Of a stretch of 43,513 nucleotides of DNA, positions 7,753-16,476 are shown piece after piece; position 1 is the stretch's first letter; each line of letters opens with the position of its first letter. Source of the stretch: Streptomyces sp. DSM 15324 (GTDB lineage Bacteria; Actinomycetota; Actinomycetes; Streptomycetales; Streptomycetaceae); assembly GCF_001514285.1 (NCBI RefSeq), contig NZ_KQ949040.1, positions 1-43,513 of the forward strand, written 5' to 3'. The position numbers and the translations under genes are program-made. The notes under the pieces are model-generated. The model was not told the origin of the DNA, made no database searches, and saw only the letters and a list, made by a program, of their open reading frames with translations.

Positions 7753-8328
7753 TCAGACCTGGGTGCGGTGGAAGTTCAGGAAGGAACGCGAGGCGGTGGG
7801 CCCGCGCTGCCCCTGGTACCGGGAGCCGTACCGCTCGCTGCCGTACGGGTGGTCCGCCGGCGAGCTGAGCCGGAACATGCAGAGCTGGCCGATCTTCATA
7901 CCGGGCCAGAGCTTGATGGGGAGCGTGGCGAGGTTGGACAGCTCGAGGGTGACATGCCCGGAGAAGCCGGGGTCGATGAAACCGGCGGTGGAGTGCGTGA
8001 CCAGCCCGAGCCGTCCGAGGGAGCTCTTGCCCTCCAGCCGGGACGCGAGGTCGTCGGGCAGGGTGATGACCTCGTACGTCGACGCGAGCACGAACTCACC
8101 GGGGTGGAGGATGAACGGTTCGTCCCCCTCCGGCTCGACCAGCCGGGTCAGATCCGCCTGCTCGACGGATGGATCGATATGGGGGTACCGGTGATTCTCG
8201 AACACCCGGAAGAGGCGGTCCAGCCGCACGTCGATGCTCGACGGCTGCACCATGGATTCGTCATACGGATCGATCCGCACCCGCCCGGCGTCGATCTCGG
8301 CCCGGATGTCCTTGTCTGAGAGAAGCAC
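7753..8328 (-). CDS. dcd: dCTP deaminase
   Basis: This 191-residue cytosolic enzyme deaminates dCTP to dUTP (bifunctional relatives go on to dUMP) for thymidylate synthesis. Visible motifs are LLSDKDIRAEID at the N terminus, the nucleotide-binding GKSSLGRLGL (about 110-119) and HSTAGFIDPGFSGHVTLELSN (about 122-142), which contains the catalytic glutamate and the trimer-contact region. The C terminus has the substrate-clamping YQGQRGPTASR. Length and motifs are complete, so this is an intact core gene. It starts at GTG 8328. It marks native chromosome between the left accessory block and the tRNA-Gly island. Confidence 0.95.
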   Translation of the reverse strand: MLLSDKDIRAEIDAGRVRIDPYDESMVQPSSIDVRLDRLFRVFENHRYPHIDPSVEQADLTRLVEPEGDEPFILHPGEFVLASTYEVITLPDDLASRLEGKSSLGRLGLVTHSTAGFIDPGFSGHVTLELSNLATLPIKLWPGMKIGQLCMFRLSSPADHPYGSERYGSRYQGQRGPTASRSFLNFHRTQV

Positions 8329-8345
8329 GTCCTGAGGATACGCAA

Positions 8346-8385
8346 GACGCGCGGAGCCCCAGTCACCAGGACGACTCCGCGCGTC
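8346..8385 (-). terminator. Strong hairpin terminator between dcd and upstream gene
   Basis: Perfect 11-bp arms GACGCGCGGAG (8346-8356) and CTCCGCGCGTC (8375-8385) enclose an 18-base loop. It lies 15 bases after the small gene at 8401-8580 and would separate it from dcd. Confidence 0.65.
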
Positions 8386-8400
8386 CGCCCGCCGGCGCGG

Positions 8401-8580
8401 CTACCGCTGTACGGCCCCTACCGCCTCTCGATCAAGCGTCACGGGCACGGCACTGCGGAGCCGCGCACACCGGGGACACCGGACGAGCCGCCCGGGGCCG
8501 AGCCGCTCGGCCTGCTGCATCGGGAACGAAGCGGTGCTGAACACGTGCCCATCGGCACAACGGACGACGGTGCGCTCCAT
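8401..8580 (-). CDS. Small zinc-ribbon-like conserved protein, 59 aa
   Basis: It is short, but the pattern is one seen repeatedly in Streptomyces: RCADGHVFSTASFP, then ERLGPGRLVRCPRCARLR. One CADGH and one CPRC motif could together bind zinc as a treble-clef or ribbon. The ATG at 8580 is chosen because the conserved region begins right there; the longer upstream reading frame is low-complexity G/V/A. Function is unknown. It lies between dcd and the tRNA-Gly gene, on native chromosome. Confidence 0.6.
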   Translation of the reverse strand: MERTVVRCADGHVFSTASFPMQQAERLGPGRLVRCPRCARLRSAVPVTLDREAVGAVQR

Positions 8581-8810
8581 CAAGTCCTGAAGTCCCTTCC
8601 CCAAAGAACCGCGTCCGACTGCTGCTCGCCGGACGACGAAAGCCACATTACGGGACGAACGGGACGAGCCTCCAGGCGGCACTCCGACCCCGCCCGCCCC
8701 CTCTTCGGCACCCCCACCGTACGCCCCAACTCCCGCCCCTCGCAGCCGAGTCCCACCCCCGAAAACACACACGGACCCCTCGGCTTCAGCGCCGGGGGCC
8801 CGGGATGTTG

Positions 8811-8816
8811 TACAGT
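8811..8816 (+). promoter_or_regulatory. Candidate -10 element of tRNA-Gly
   Basis: TACAGT fits TANNNT and lies 39 bases before the mature tRNA 5' end. A convincing -35 element is not evident. The rest of the 8581-8854 gap holds nothing else recognisable. Confidence 0.35.
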
Positions 8817-8854
8817 GACGAGGCAATCGGACACCGGCTCGGCCGGCGTCTTAC

Positions 8855-8928
8855 GCGGGTGTAGTTTAATGGTAGAACATCAGCTTCCCAAGCTGAGAGC
8901 GCGAGTTCGATTCTCGTCACCCGCTCCA
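8855..8928 (+). tRNA. tRNA-Gly (anticodon CCC)
   Basis: This 74-base cloverleaf has acceptor arms GCGGGTG (8855-8861) and CACCCGC (8918-8924), discriminator T and an encoded CCA. The anticodon stem is TCAGC/GCTGA with loop TTCCCAA, giving anticodon CCC. The T loop is GTTCGATTC. The 3' 48 bases from the anticodon stem onward recur twice downstream, so this gene is the attachment site of integrative elements and has been kept whole by them. Confidence 0.95.
8881..8928 (+). repeat. att copy 1 (tRNA-Gly 3' end, attL)
   Basis: The 48 bases from CAGCTTCCCAAGC to CCCGCTCCA are identical at 8881-8928, 17611-17658 and 18779-18826. tRNA-3'-end duplications of this kind are produced by AICE tyrosine integrases. 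Confidence 0.93.
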
Positions 8929-8930
8929 CG

Positions 8931-8968
8931 ACAAACCCCCAGGTCATTGACCCGGGGGTTGTTTGTTG
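8931..8968 (+). terminator. Terminator hairpin after tRNA-Gly
   Basis: ACAAACCCCC AGGTCA pairs with TGACCC GGGGGTTGTTTGT. The sequence just after it (TTGTTTGTTGT, then AGACCA) recurs after att copy 3, showing that both sites are followed by related element ends. Confidence 0.6.
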
Positions 8969-9017
8969 TCTAGACCAGCTGTCGGTGCGCGCACCACATC
9001 CGCACCATAGGGCGCGA

Positions 9018-9535
9018 TTACGTGCCCGTGGGCTCCTCGTTGTGGTGCGTGGTGTTGCCCTTCTGGTGCTTCTCCCGTTCGGCGCGGACAAGGTCATCCA
9101 GCCCGGAGGCGACCTCGCGTTGCCGCTCTTCGTCGGAGTGCTGATAGATCAGCGCGGCTCTCTCGGAGGACTGGCCGGCGCGGACCATCGTGTCCTTGAG
9201 GGTGGCGCCCGAACGGGTCGAGAGCGTGTGTCCGGACGACGGCCCGAACACCGGCGCCCGACTTGGTCTCGCCGGGAGCGCGTTTGCCGTTGGTCCGCTC
9301 CGGTTCGGCGAAGCGGACGCGGATCACCATGTTGTCGGGGTCGACGTCCCGGCGGCGGAGGCTGGCCAGCTCCTCGGGGCGCATCGGCCCGTACGCGCCG
9401 AGATAGACCATGAGGCGCCAGCGGATGCCGATCGCTTCGGCGAGGGCGTCGACCTGGGCGACGGTGGCGATACGACGTTCCGCGGCCGACTCCTTGCCCG
9501 CGCCCTTGATACGGCACGGGTTGCGGCTGATCAGT
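9018..9535 (-). pseudogene. Tyrosine integrase remnant (internal deletion and frameshift)
   Basis: Reading leftward from about 9535, the frame begins NPCRIKGAGKESAAERRIATV, which is typical of AICE integrases just before the catalytic domain. It continues through MVYLGAYGPMRPEELASLRR (box I, catalytic Arg) to GETKSGAGVR. The region with the conserved HxLRH is missing, and the coding resumes in another frame with GATLKDTMVRAGQSSERAAL followed by IYQH, which holds the catalytic Tyr. The N terminus is lost through a fusion with the DUF2637 gene. The element therefore cannot excise with its own enzyme. Position next to att copy 1 is as expected for int. Confidence 0.8.
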
Positions 9536-9961
9536 TTCCGGCGCAGCTTCTACGGCGACCAGTTCCGTCGTCGGGGTCGGCACCGCTTCCGGCTCTTCCG
9601 TAGAGCCGTGGGAGAGGAGCGTGCCGCCGAGGAAGGCGACCGCGGGCCATCCGGCGACGAGGATGCGCAGCCAGGCCGGTACGGCGTCCAGGTCGAGCAG
9701 GCCGGCCGTGGCGATGTTGGCGCCGAGCGACGCAATCAGCGCAACGAGAAACCAGCACCACCCCGCCGCTTTCGACCCGCCGGAGCGCAGCCGCCGCCAG
9801 GCCGCCACCAACAGCAGGTCGACGGAGACCGGGTAGGCCCACGCCTTCCAGCCGTCCTGTCCGGCAGCGGCGGCCAGGTCGTGAAGGTGGGCGAAGGAGA
9901 GCGCGGCTGCGATCAGGGCGTGGACGAGTACGGCGTCGAGGCGGACGGGCAAGGCACTCAC
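9535..9961 (-). pseudogene. DUF2637 membrane protein (Spd-like), 3' end fused to integrase remnant
   Basis: From GTG 9961, preceded by a good GGAAGGAG ribosome site, about 140 residues encode a DUF2637-type protein with helices at LDAVLVHALIAAALSFAHL, VSVDLLLVAAW, WFLVALIASLGANIATAGL and ILVAGWPAVAFLGGTLL. In AICEs such proteins lie between traB and rep and assist intramycelial spread. After about residue 140 (ELVAVEAAPETDQPQP) the frame runs into integrase DNA in the wrong frame. A deletion therefore removed the end of this gene together with the rep, xis and 5'-int segment expected between them. The membrane part might still be made with an aberrant tail. Confidence 0.7.
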
Positions 9962-10043
9962 GGCGCAACTCCTTCCTGTTCCGGGCATGGCGGGGTAGGG
10001 ACTTGGCGCGGGACGGTCGCGCCGACCGTTGGTTCGGATGCGG

Positions 10044-11417
10044 TTACTCGGTGACCGGGCGGGGCGCCGTCGCCGGCCCGGATGTCTCGACGGGCACGGG
10101 CAGGACGTACGGCTGGAAGGGCGCGAGCGCGGGAACGTCCGGCGAGAGACGCGCTGATTCCCGGCAGGTGGCCGCAGCATCGGCGAGGGACAGGTACGGG
10201 GTGCGGATGCGGGACCAGCCGCCGGAGGTGTCACCGACGACGGCCAGCCCAGGCAGCTCGGAAGCGATGGCGCAGGCTGCCATGACCGCTTCCGGGGCGA
10301 TGTCGCCGAGGGCCATCTTGGCGGAGGCTTCGTCGTTGACCCGGTGGCAGACGCGGCCGGTCAGCTGGGCCCGGAGCATGGTGGCGCCCTTGCCGAGTTC
10401 GGCGCCGAAGCGCTGCCCGCACACCTCCAGGTAGATTCCGGCCGCGCGGCCAAGCTGGGCAAGGCGGATGAGGTGCGTGACCATCTCGTCCCGCCGTTCC
10501 TCGTCCTTGCGGGTGGCGACGAGGAAGAGTTCCGCCACCTCGTCGACGAACAGCACGATGGGGGCAGAGCGTTCGTCCTTCGGGAGGCCCCACACATCCG
10601 AGGTGATCTCCTCGTCCGTGGTGCCGGATGCGATGCCCTGCCGAGCTTTGATCAGGTCGTAGCGATCCTCCATTTCCTTGACCAGGACAGGCAGCAGCTC
10701 GGCCGCTTCATCCGGATCGGTCGCCGGCGCGGAGAGCCGAGAGGCGAAGGGCGCCAGTTCGACGCCCCGCTTGCAGCCGATTCCGACAAGGGCGACAGGC
10801 TGAGTCGCCAGGCCGGATACGAGATGCCGCAGGTACATGGACTTGCCGGACAGCGTGGCACCGAGGACGAGTCCATGGGGTACGGCCCGGTAGTCACGGA
10901 CGAACGCGGTCGCGTCCTCCCGCAGAGCCACCGGCACCCGCAGAAGCCCGCTGTCGACACGACGCGGCATGCGCACCTTGCGTAAGACGTCGTAGCCGAC
11001 GAGCCGGAGTTCGACGACACCGGGCTTCACGTCCCTCACGTACACAGCGTGAACGCCCCAGGCGTGCCGAAGCCGTTCAGCCGAGGCGGCGACGTCCGCC
11101 AGTTCCTGCCCGGGAGCGTGCCGCAGCCGTACCCGGAAACCGGTCGAGTTGGGCCGGATCACTCCGCGACGCGGGGGAACCGGCCGAACCTCCCGCCGAG
11201 TAGTGGCCCGGACGGCCAGGGCCCGCCACCGGGACGGCTCGACGGTGAGCCCGCACGCGTCCATGGTCGAGGAGTACGAGGCCAGCAGCCGGGCCACCGA
11301 GAGCGGCAGCCCAACCGTGGACCAGTACGCCGCCGGGTGGGCGTGCCGGGCGTAGGCCGCGCCGCCTATCACGGCGAGCGGTCCGCCCAGCTCGGCCAAC
11401 GTCACCAGGTCGGTCAC
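10044..11417 (-). CDS. FtsK/SpoIIIE (TraB-like) DNA translocase of the tRNA-Gly AICE
   Basis: This is an intact 457-residue conjugative translocase. It has an N-terminal hydrophobic segment (about residues 12-23), an FtsK domain with Walker A GATLSGKS at 186-193 and Walker B IVLFVDEVAEL at 287-297, and a sensor-like region LRAQLTGRVCHRVNDEASAK near 350-370. It is a diverged paralogue of the interrupted gene at 1-1151. The GTG start at 11417 places the hydrophobic helix at the N terminus. It lies downstream of a truncated small tra gene and upstream of DUF2637, the usual AICE order. With rep and int gone it can no longer act as part of an autonomous element. Confidence 0.85.
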   Translation of the reverse strand: MTDLVTLAELGGPLAVIGGAAYARHAHPAAYWSTVGLPLSVARLLASYSSTMDACGLTVEPSRWRALAVRATTRREVRPVPPRRGVIRPNSTGFRVRLRHAPGQELADVAASAERLRHAWGVHAVYVRDVKPGVVELRLVGYDVLRKVRMPRRVDSGLLRVPVALREDATAFVRDYRAVPHGLVLGATLSGKSMYLRHLVSGLATQPVALVGIGCKRGVELAPFASRLSAPATDPDEAAELLPVLVKEMEDRYDLIKARQGIASGTTDEEITSDVWGLPKDERSAPIVLFVDEVAELFLVATRKDEERRDEMVTHLIRLAQLGRAAGIYLEVCGQRFGAELGKGATMLRAQLTGRVCHRVNDEASAKMALGDIAPEAVMAACAIASELPGLAVVGDTSGGWSRIRTPYLSLADAAATCRESARLSPDVPALAPFQPYVLPVPVETSGPATAPRPVTE

Positions 11418-11422
11418 GTCGA

Positions 11423-11630
11423 TCAGCCCGCCTGAGCCATCTGGAAGACACCGGGCATGACGGCCGTCGCCCGGTAGGCGATGCCGTGCCGCTCGCGCCC
11501 GTTGAACACGCTCTGCCAGGGCCGGGCGACGAGCCCCGGGAGCGAGACCGGGGCACCGACGGTCAGGCCGTCCGTCACTCCGCTCTCGGGGATGGTGACC
11601 TGGATCAGCGACGACTCACCCTCGCTCCTA
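11423..11630 (-). pseudogene. Truncated small AICE protein upstream of ftsK
   Basis: On the minus strand the frame reads GESSLIQVTIPESGVTDGLT, then GLVARPWQSVFNGRERHGIA, and ends MAQAG. This resembles the C-terminal half of the small protein at 1148-1498 (WSMGDRHGVSFRADAITP). The 5' half is absent because foreign DNA, including the IS110 element, begins at about 11630. Confidence 0.6.
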
Positions 11631-12064
11631 ATGGCGTCGTAAGACGTTGGTCTTGATCCTGCTGGCGAACGTCTTGAGCGAGCCGGCCTGCGGTGATCCG
11701 TAGCCGCTCCTGAGGCCTGACCTCCCGAGACAGAGTCGGCCCCGCATGCCGGCTCGTTCGTTTTTCATCGTGTGGAGGTGGGGGCGGCCCGCGCTCCTGC
11801 CTTCGTCCCGCGCGGACCGCCCCCGCCACCTCCACCGAAGGACACAACAGCGGCATCGTTGGCTCGTGGTCCAAGCCGCCGCCAGGGAACACCTCTCAAA
11901 GCTCGGCGAACTCCCAGTTCCGCAGCTGACCGAGACCCCTGACGACCGCTGGGATTGCGAACGATAGATCGGATGACGGGCCGTTGAGCCCTGCCATTAG
12001 GAAGACGCGCAACCCCTGCCCGGCGAGGACCAGCACACACCACCCCGACCAGAGGACGCCCCCT
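11631..12064 (+). other. Non-coding region upstream of IS110 transposase, with a long hairpin at 11772-11835
   Basis: No convincing gene is present in these 434 bases. The left arm GTGGAGGTGGGGGCGG (starting 11772) pairs with CCGCCCCCGCCACCTCCAC (ending 11835), and the pairing continues inward as CCGCGC/GCGCGG. This gives a stem of about 23 bp with one 3-base bulge and a 15-base loop. In IS110-group elements the bridge RNA is transcribed from the left non-coding end just before the transposase. This region is where it would lie, but the hairpin itself is 229 bases upstream and could instead be a terminator. The left end of the IS is not defined. Confidence 0.4.
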
Positions 12065-13343
12065 ATGACCAGCGTGTTCTGCGGTATCGACTGGGCCACC
12101 GACCACCACGACATCGCCCTGCTCGACGAGACCGGAACCCTCCTCGCCAAGCTCCGCATCGACGACAGCCCCCAGGGCCTGACCCAGCTCCTCGACCTCC
12201 TGGCCCGCCACGGCGACAACCCCGACACCCCGATCCCCGTCGCCATCGAGACCTCCCACGGACTCCTGGTCGCCTGTCTGCGCGCCACCGGCCGACCGAT
12301 CTACGTCATCAACCCGCTCACCGCCGCCCGCTACCGCGACCGCTACGCACTCAGCCGCAAGAAGTCCGACCACCTCGACGCCAAAGTCCTGGCCCACATC
12401 CTGCGCACCGACCCCGCCGAACACCGCCCCCTGCCCGCCGACAGCCACCTCGCCCAGGCCATCACCGTTCTGGCCCGAGCCCAGCAGGACGCCGTCTGGG
12501 ACCGCGTCCAGACCGGCAACCGGCTCCGCTCCCACCTGCGCGAGTATTTCCCCGCCTTCCTCACCGTCTTCCGTCACTTCCGCGAGGGTCTCGCCTCGCC
12601 CGTCTGCCGCGCCCTGCTGGCCGCAGCTCCCACACCCACGCAGGCCGCCCAGCTCGCCCGCCCGCAACTGCGGGCCATCCTCAAGAAGGCCGGCCGCCAG
12701 CGCGAGATCACCGGCGAGGTCGAACGCCTCCACGGCTTACTCCGCGAACCCCAGATGCACCAACCGCCCCTGGTCGAGCAGGCGATGGGGACCAAGACCC
12801 TCGCACTGCTGCGGCAGATCAACGCTGAATGCGCCAGTGCCGACGAGCTGGAAGCCGCGGTCGTCGACGCCTTCACCGCCCACGAGGACGCCGAGATCAT
12901 CACCAGCTTCCCCGGCCTGGGCCACCTCACCGGCGCCCGCGCCCTGTCCGAACTCGGCAACGACCACACCCGCTTCGCCACCGCCCGCGCCCTCAATGCC
13001 TACGCCGGATCCGCCCCCATCACCAGATCCTCCGGACGCAAGACCACCGTCCTGGCCAGGCACATCAAGAACCAGCGCCTCGGGCTCCTCTCATGAGACC
13101 CATCTGACCTGCTGTCACCTTTCCCCGCATCTCGGGGGAACCTCAGCCGGCTACAAGTGGGCCTTCGCCGCCCTCACATCGTCCCCCGGAGCACGAGCCC
13201 ACTACGACCGCCGCCGAGCGGCCGAAGAACGCCACGTCGCAGCTCAACGCAACCTCTTCAACCGCCTACTCGGCTGCCTGCACCACTGCCTCACCCACCA
13301 CATCCCCTACAGCGAACAGACCGCGTTCCCCGACACCGCTTGA
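12065..13343 (+). pseudogene. IS110-family transposase, interrupted near its 3' end
   Basis: The first 336 residues match IS110-type recombinases. A RuvC-like DEDD domain covers about residues 1-160 (VFCGIDWATDHHDIALLDE, AIETSHG, KSDHLDAKVLA). A Tnp_20 serine domain follows (ITSFPGLGHLTGARALSELG, NAYAGSAPITRSSGRKTTV, with the likely catalytic Ser in SAPITRSSG). After IKNQRL the frame runs into about 65 bases of unrelated DNA ending in TGA at 13096. The C terminus then resumes in another frame as YKWAFAALTSSPGARAHYDR and runs to 13343. The transposase is therefore broken, although both key domains are encoded upstream of the break. Confidence 0.85.
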
Positions 13344-13484
13344 CTGATCAACCGCATCGGATGTCTGTCTCCGCCCCGCTCCAGCCCGGCCGGCGGCCGG
13401 GCCGCGCTCCAGGCGATTTGCCGCCTGATTGATGTCAGAGAAGGCCTACTTGAAGATCATGGCCCCAACGTTGCACTTACGGAT

Positions 13485-14834
13485 TTAATTAGAATCCGCG
13501 AGCGTATCCTGCAAAATCTGATCTCGCCGGAGCAGTACGCCTTGAAGGTCTTCAATTTCCCGGGCAGTCGGATTCATGTTCAGGCCAACATGATTACTGG
13601 GATCGATATGGAAGGCCTTGGGATTGACTCCAGAACGATTTGGATGCACAACGGCCACCAGCGACGACTGGCTAAAATTGGGGACGTTCGCACGCGCGGG
13701 GCTGACTAGTTTCACCTGCATCAAATCCTCCCATGGATACTCCACGCGCTTCCTTCCATATCGCAACTCCACCCCCCACCCATCGACTTTGGCGCGCACA
13801 ATAATCCGGAGCATTGCGTGCACTCGCACCATAAGGAAAAGCAGAGGGGGAGGGGCAAATGTTACAACCGTCATGGAAAAAAGAATATTCTGCCGCACCA
13901 CTGTTGTAGCGCCGAGAAGCGCAACCGTTCCGTATGCCAAGATGAAGATGAGGATCTGGTGGGCTTTTTTCATGGGTGGCTGGACTTTCCGCTCCCATGA
14001 CCAAGTGCCAGGATCGGCGCACATCTTGAGCAGCTCATCCGCACTTGGTCGCAAACCCGGCCGCTCGTTAAGGCAGGCTTTCACTAGAGGCCGCAAGGTG
14101 TCAGGGATCCCGCTGAGTTCGACCTGAGATGCGACAGTTTCCTCCCTGGAGAGATTCTTACCTGTCGCTGCAAACGTAAGCAGCAAACCGAGCGAGTAGA
14201 TGTCACTCGCCGACGACACTTTTTTCCCCATTAATTGCTCAGGGGACATGTAATCCCTGGTGCCGGGATTAAAGCCTTCTTCTGTGATTACCGTGAATCC
14301 GGGCGCTAACGGCTTAGCGATCCCGAAGTCAAGAACCAGAGGGCCATTGGCTGTGAGAAGGATATTTTGTGGCTTAATATCCCGATGAACGAAATTTGCC
14401 TTGTGGATCATTTTCAATGTTTTGGCCAATTTCCTGACCATGGTCCGAAGTTCCCTTTCTTTCAGAACTCCGAACTGTTTGACGTGACTGAATAAATCGC
14501 ACCCTTCCACGAATACGGTCGCAAACCATGGAGATTCCGCGTGTGGTTCTGCATCGACCACGACAGGTGTACCGGAGCCGCTAAATTCACGTGCAGCCTG
14601 AACCTCTCTACGGAAACGTGAACGGAATTGCTCTTCGTTCTCGCCCTGGAGGTGTTTTGTGCTGATCCGTTTGACTGCCACCAGATCCCCGTCGCGGGAG
14701 CGGGCTTGATAAACCTCGCCCATTCCGCCCGCCCCAAGTCGCTTGATCACCTGGTAGGGCCCGATGTAAGAGAGGTTTTCCTCGCCTCCTCGGCTCTCCG
14801 CCGTAAACTCCGCCCCCACGAGCCCTCCGCACAC
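13485..14834 (-). CDS. Membrane-anchored Ser/Thr protein kinase, low GC
   Basis: This 449-residue protein has a complete Hanks-type kinase domain at about residues 25-275: glycine loop GAGGMGEV (34-41), catalytic Lys55 in VAVKR, HRDIKPQN (150-157), DFG (169-171), SPEQ (197-200) and DIYSLGLLL (211-219). Two transmembrane helices follow (about 293-311 and 317-338), then a C-terminal PH-like cytoplasmic domain of about 100 residues (WGVELRYGRKRVEYPWEDLM). The gene is visibly lower in GC than everything around it, with ATT, AAA and TTT codons, so it is cargo from a different source. It starts at GTG 14834. Kinases on such elements can be defence or regulatory effectors; the substrate is unknown. 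Confidence 0.85.
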   Translation of the reverse strand: MCGGLVGAEFTAESRGGEENLSYIGPYQVIKRLGAGGMGEVYQARSRDGDLVAVKRISTKHLQGENEEQFRSRFRREVQAAREFSGSGTPVVVDAEPHAESPWFATVFVEGCDLFSHVKQFGVLKERELRTMVRKLAKTLKMIHKANFVHRDIKPQNILLTANGPLVLDFGIAKPLAPGFTVITEEGFNPGTRDYMSPEQLMGKKVSSASDIYSLGLLLTFAATGKNLSREETVASQVELSGIPDTLRPLVKACLNERPGLRPSADELLKMCADPGTWSWERKVQPPMKKAHQILIFILAYGTVALLGATTVVRQNILFSMTVVTFAPPPLLFLMVRVHAMLRIIVRAKVDGWGVELRYGRKRVEYPWEDLMQVKLVSPARANVPNFSQSSLVAVVHPNRSGVNPKAFHIDPSNHVGLNMNPTAREIEDLQGVLLRRDQILQDTLADSN

Positions 14835-15900
14835 CCTATGTCCAGTTCACCGACGGTCTGGAGCATTCTTACCGGTCGGCGCCAATCATGCCGGAAAAGG
14901 AACGCTGACGCTGCCGCGTTGCTCAGGACGTTGGCTTGACCTGAACGGCGACCGGGACTCACCGAACGCGCCTCAGCCCCATGTCGTTTGAGGGCGGGGA
15001 TGTCAGCCGCGCCGAGTGAGGCGGAGACGTGAGCGTGGTGCGGACAGCGGCCTGCGCCTGCCAGTAGGAGTGAAGTGACGGCTGGAGCCTTGTCTCCGGG
15101 GCGCTCGATTATGTGGATGAGGTCTGCGATTAGACAGATGATCACCTTCTGGTAAGCAGCTTCGGCCTCGACTGGTTCGACCTGGTGACTGTCCCCGTCC
15201 AGCAGCACCCCATCCCGCAACGCCGGTAGGCGGGCTCACGGACCATGGGCTGCCTGGTCGAAGATCGCAGGGCAAGGATCTCCACTTCAAGCGTGGGGGC
15301 GCTGCAGACCCTGCACGAGACCCCAGAGGAGTTCATCCCGAGGCGGCGCCTCCACCTAGGATACTTCGGGATGAAAAGGTCATAACTCAGGTCTGGCTGC
15401 CTCGCTTCCATCGGCGCGGCTCGCTCTAGTCGACGGCGTCGGCAGCGGGGCTGAGGCTGGTGGGGGTGCGGCGAGGCACACGCGTGCGTGGTCGGTTGGC
15501 GCGCCCGCCGTCCTGGCTGACTTTCGTCGGCTCAGGTTCAAGCGAGCCCCGGAACCACCTGAAGTGAGGGCCGTGTCGCAGATCGAGTGGGTGAGTGGCG
15601 AACCCTCTCTGTCAGGTCCGTCCCTGGCGGCTGACACCACCGCCTGACACCAACAGCCCCGGACGGCAGCGATCAACGCCGAACCCCGGCGAACCCTGAG
15701 CCGAGCACCACAGCCGGTTGGCCAACGTCGCCGACCCCCTGTAACCGACCTGATAAGGATGAGGCTGGCCGTAAAACCTGCGTACGGTTCGGGCCATCCT
15801 CAACCGACGGGCCCCGATCACGCAGGCGCCCCAAGCTGATGGCGCACCCGGCTGAGGAGACCGGGCCCTCTGTATGCAGTCGATCCCGATTCTGTAGCGG
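14835..15900. other. 1.07 kb without a convincing gene
   Basis: Open frames on the minus strand exist (14747-15220 and 15380-15676) but have irregular codon use, and I recognise no family. The stretch looks like eroded DNA of mixed origin between the kinase and the membrane protein. Confidence 0.4.
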
Positions 15901-16476
15901 TCAGCTGTCCTCGGGGCTGTCGCTAACGCCGTCGGAGTCCGCTTCGGTGGTCGTGCCGGTGACGCGGTCGTGTGCCTTCCCTGCGGCGACCATCACGAGC
16001 GCCACCAATCCGCTTAGCTCCAGGAACTTGCCGAGGATGCCGTCCGCGGTCTCGCTGGAAAATGTCACCGTCATCAAGGACGTCATGATGACGGCGCCGA
16101 CGTACAGAGCAAACTGCTGGCGGCTCACCTCGACCGGGAGGTACTCGATGGCTTCCGAGGCGGTGAAGTCACGGACGGTGCCCTCCAGCTCGGCCACCAG
16201 TTCCTCGGGGACGTCGTCCTCGGGCACGGCCCGGTAAGCGTCTTCCACTGCGGCTGCAGCGGTCGTGAGCTGAGCCTGACTGAGGGTACGGAGCCCCTCC
16301 ACTGTGCTCATCAGCTGGGACAGGCCGGTGGCACCGCCGGTCAGGTTGAGGGTGGCCTGCATCTGTCGCTGGGCTTCAGCGAACGACAGCAGGGCCCTGG
16401 ACAGGCCGGCCAGGGCCGGGGAGTCGACGCGAAGGAGTTGCAGCGACGTCTCGGGCATCTCGGGTGTGCTCGCCAT
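15901..16476 (-). CDS. Hypothetical protein with C-terminal transmembrane helices
   Basis: The ATG at 16476 gives 191 residues. The N-terminal two thirds are helical and alanine-rich (LAGLSRALLSFAEAQRQMQA, GLSQLMSTVEGLRTLSQAQL). Two hydrophobic segments follow (FALYVGAVIMTSLMTVTF and LELSGLVALVMVAAG), then an acidic tail (EADSDGVSDSPEDS). No family is recognised. It could be a membrane anchor or pore-forming accessory protein. The upstream in-frame extension to 16524 is proline- and histidine-rich and lacks a ribosome site, so the internal start is preferred. Confidence 0.6.
   Translation of the reverse strand: MASTPEMPETSLQLLRVDSPALAGLSRALLSFAEAQRQMQATLNLTGGATGLSQLMSTVEGLRTLSQAQLTTAAAAVEDAYRAVPEDDVPEELVAELEGTVRDFTASEAIEYLPVEVSRQQFALYVGAVIMTSLMTVTFSSETADGILGKFLELSGLVALVMVAAGKAHDRVTGTTTEADSDGVSDSPEDS

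Noticed and set aside
13113..13150. CRISPR-like repeat (TTTCCCCGCATCTCGGGGGAACC) inside the IS110 gene
   Set aside because: It occurs once only, with no second copy or spacers, so it is simply a small dyad in the inserted DNA.
14747..15220. 157-codon minus-strand frame upstream of the kinase
   Set aside because: It overlaps the kinase N terminus, its codon use changes along its length and no family is recognised; left as eroded DNA.
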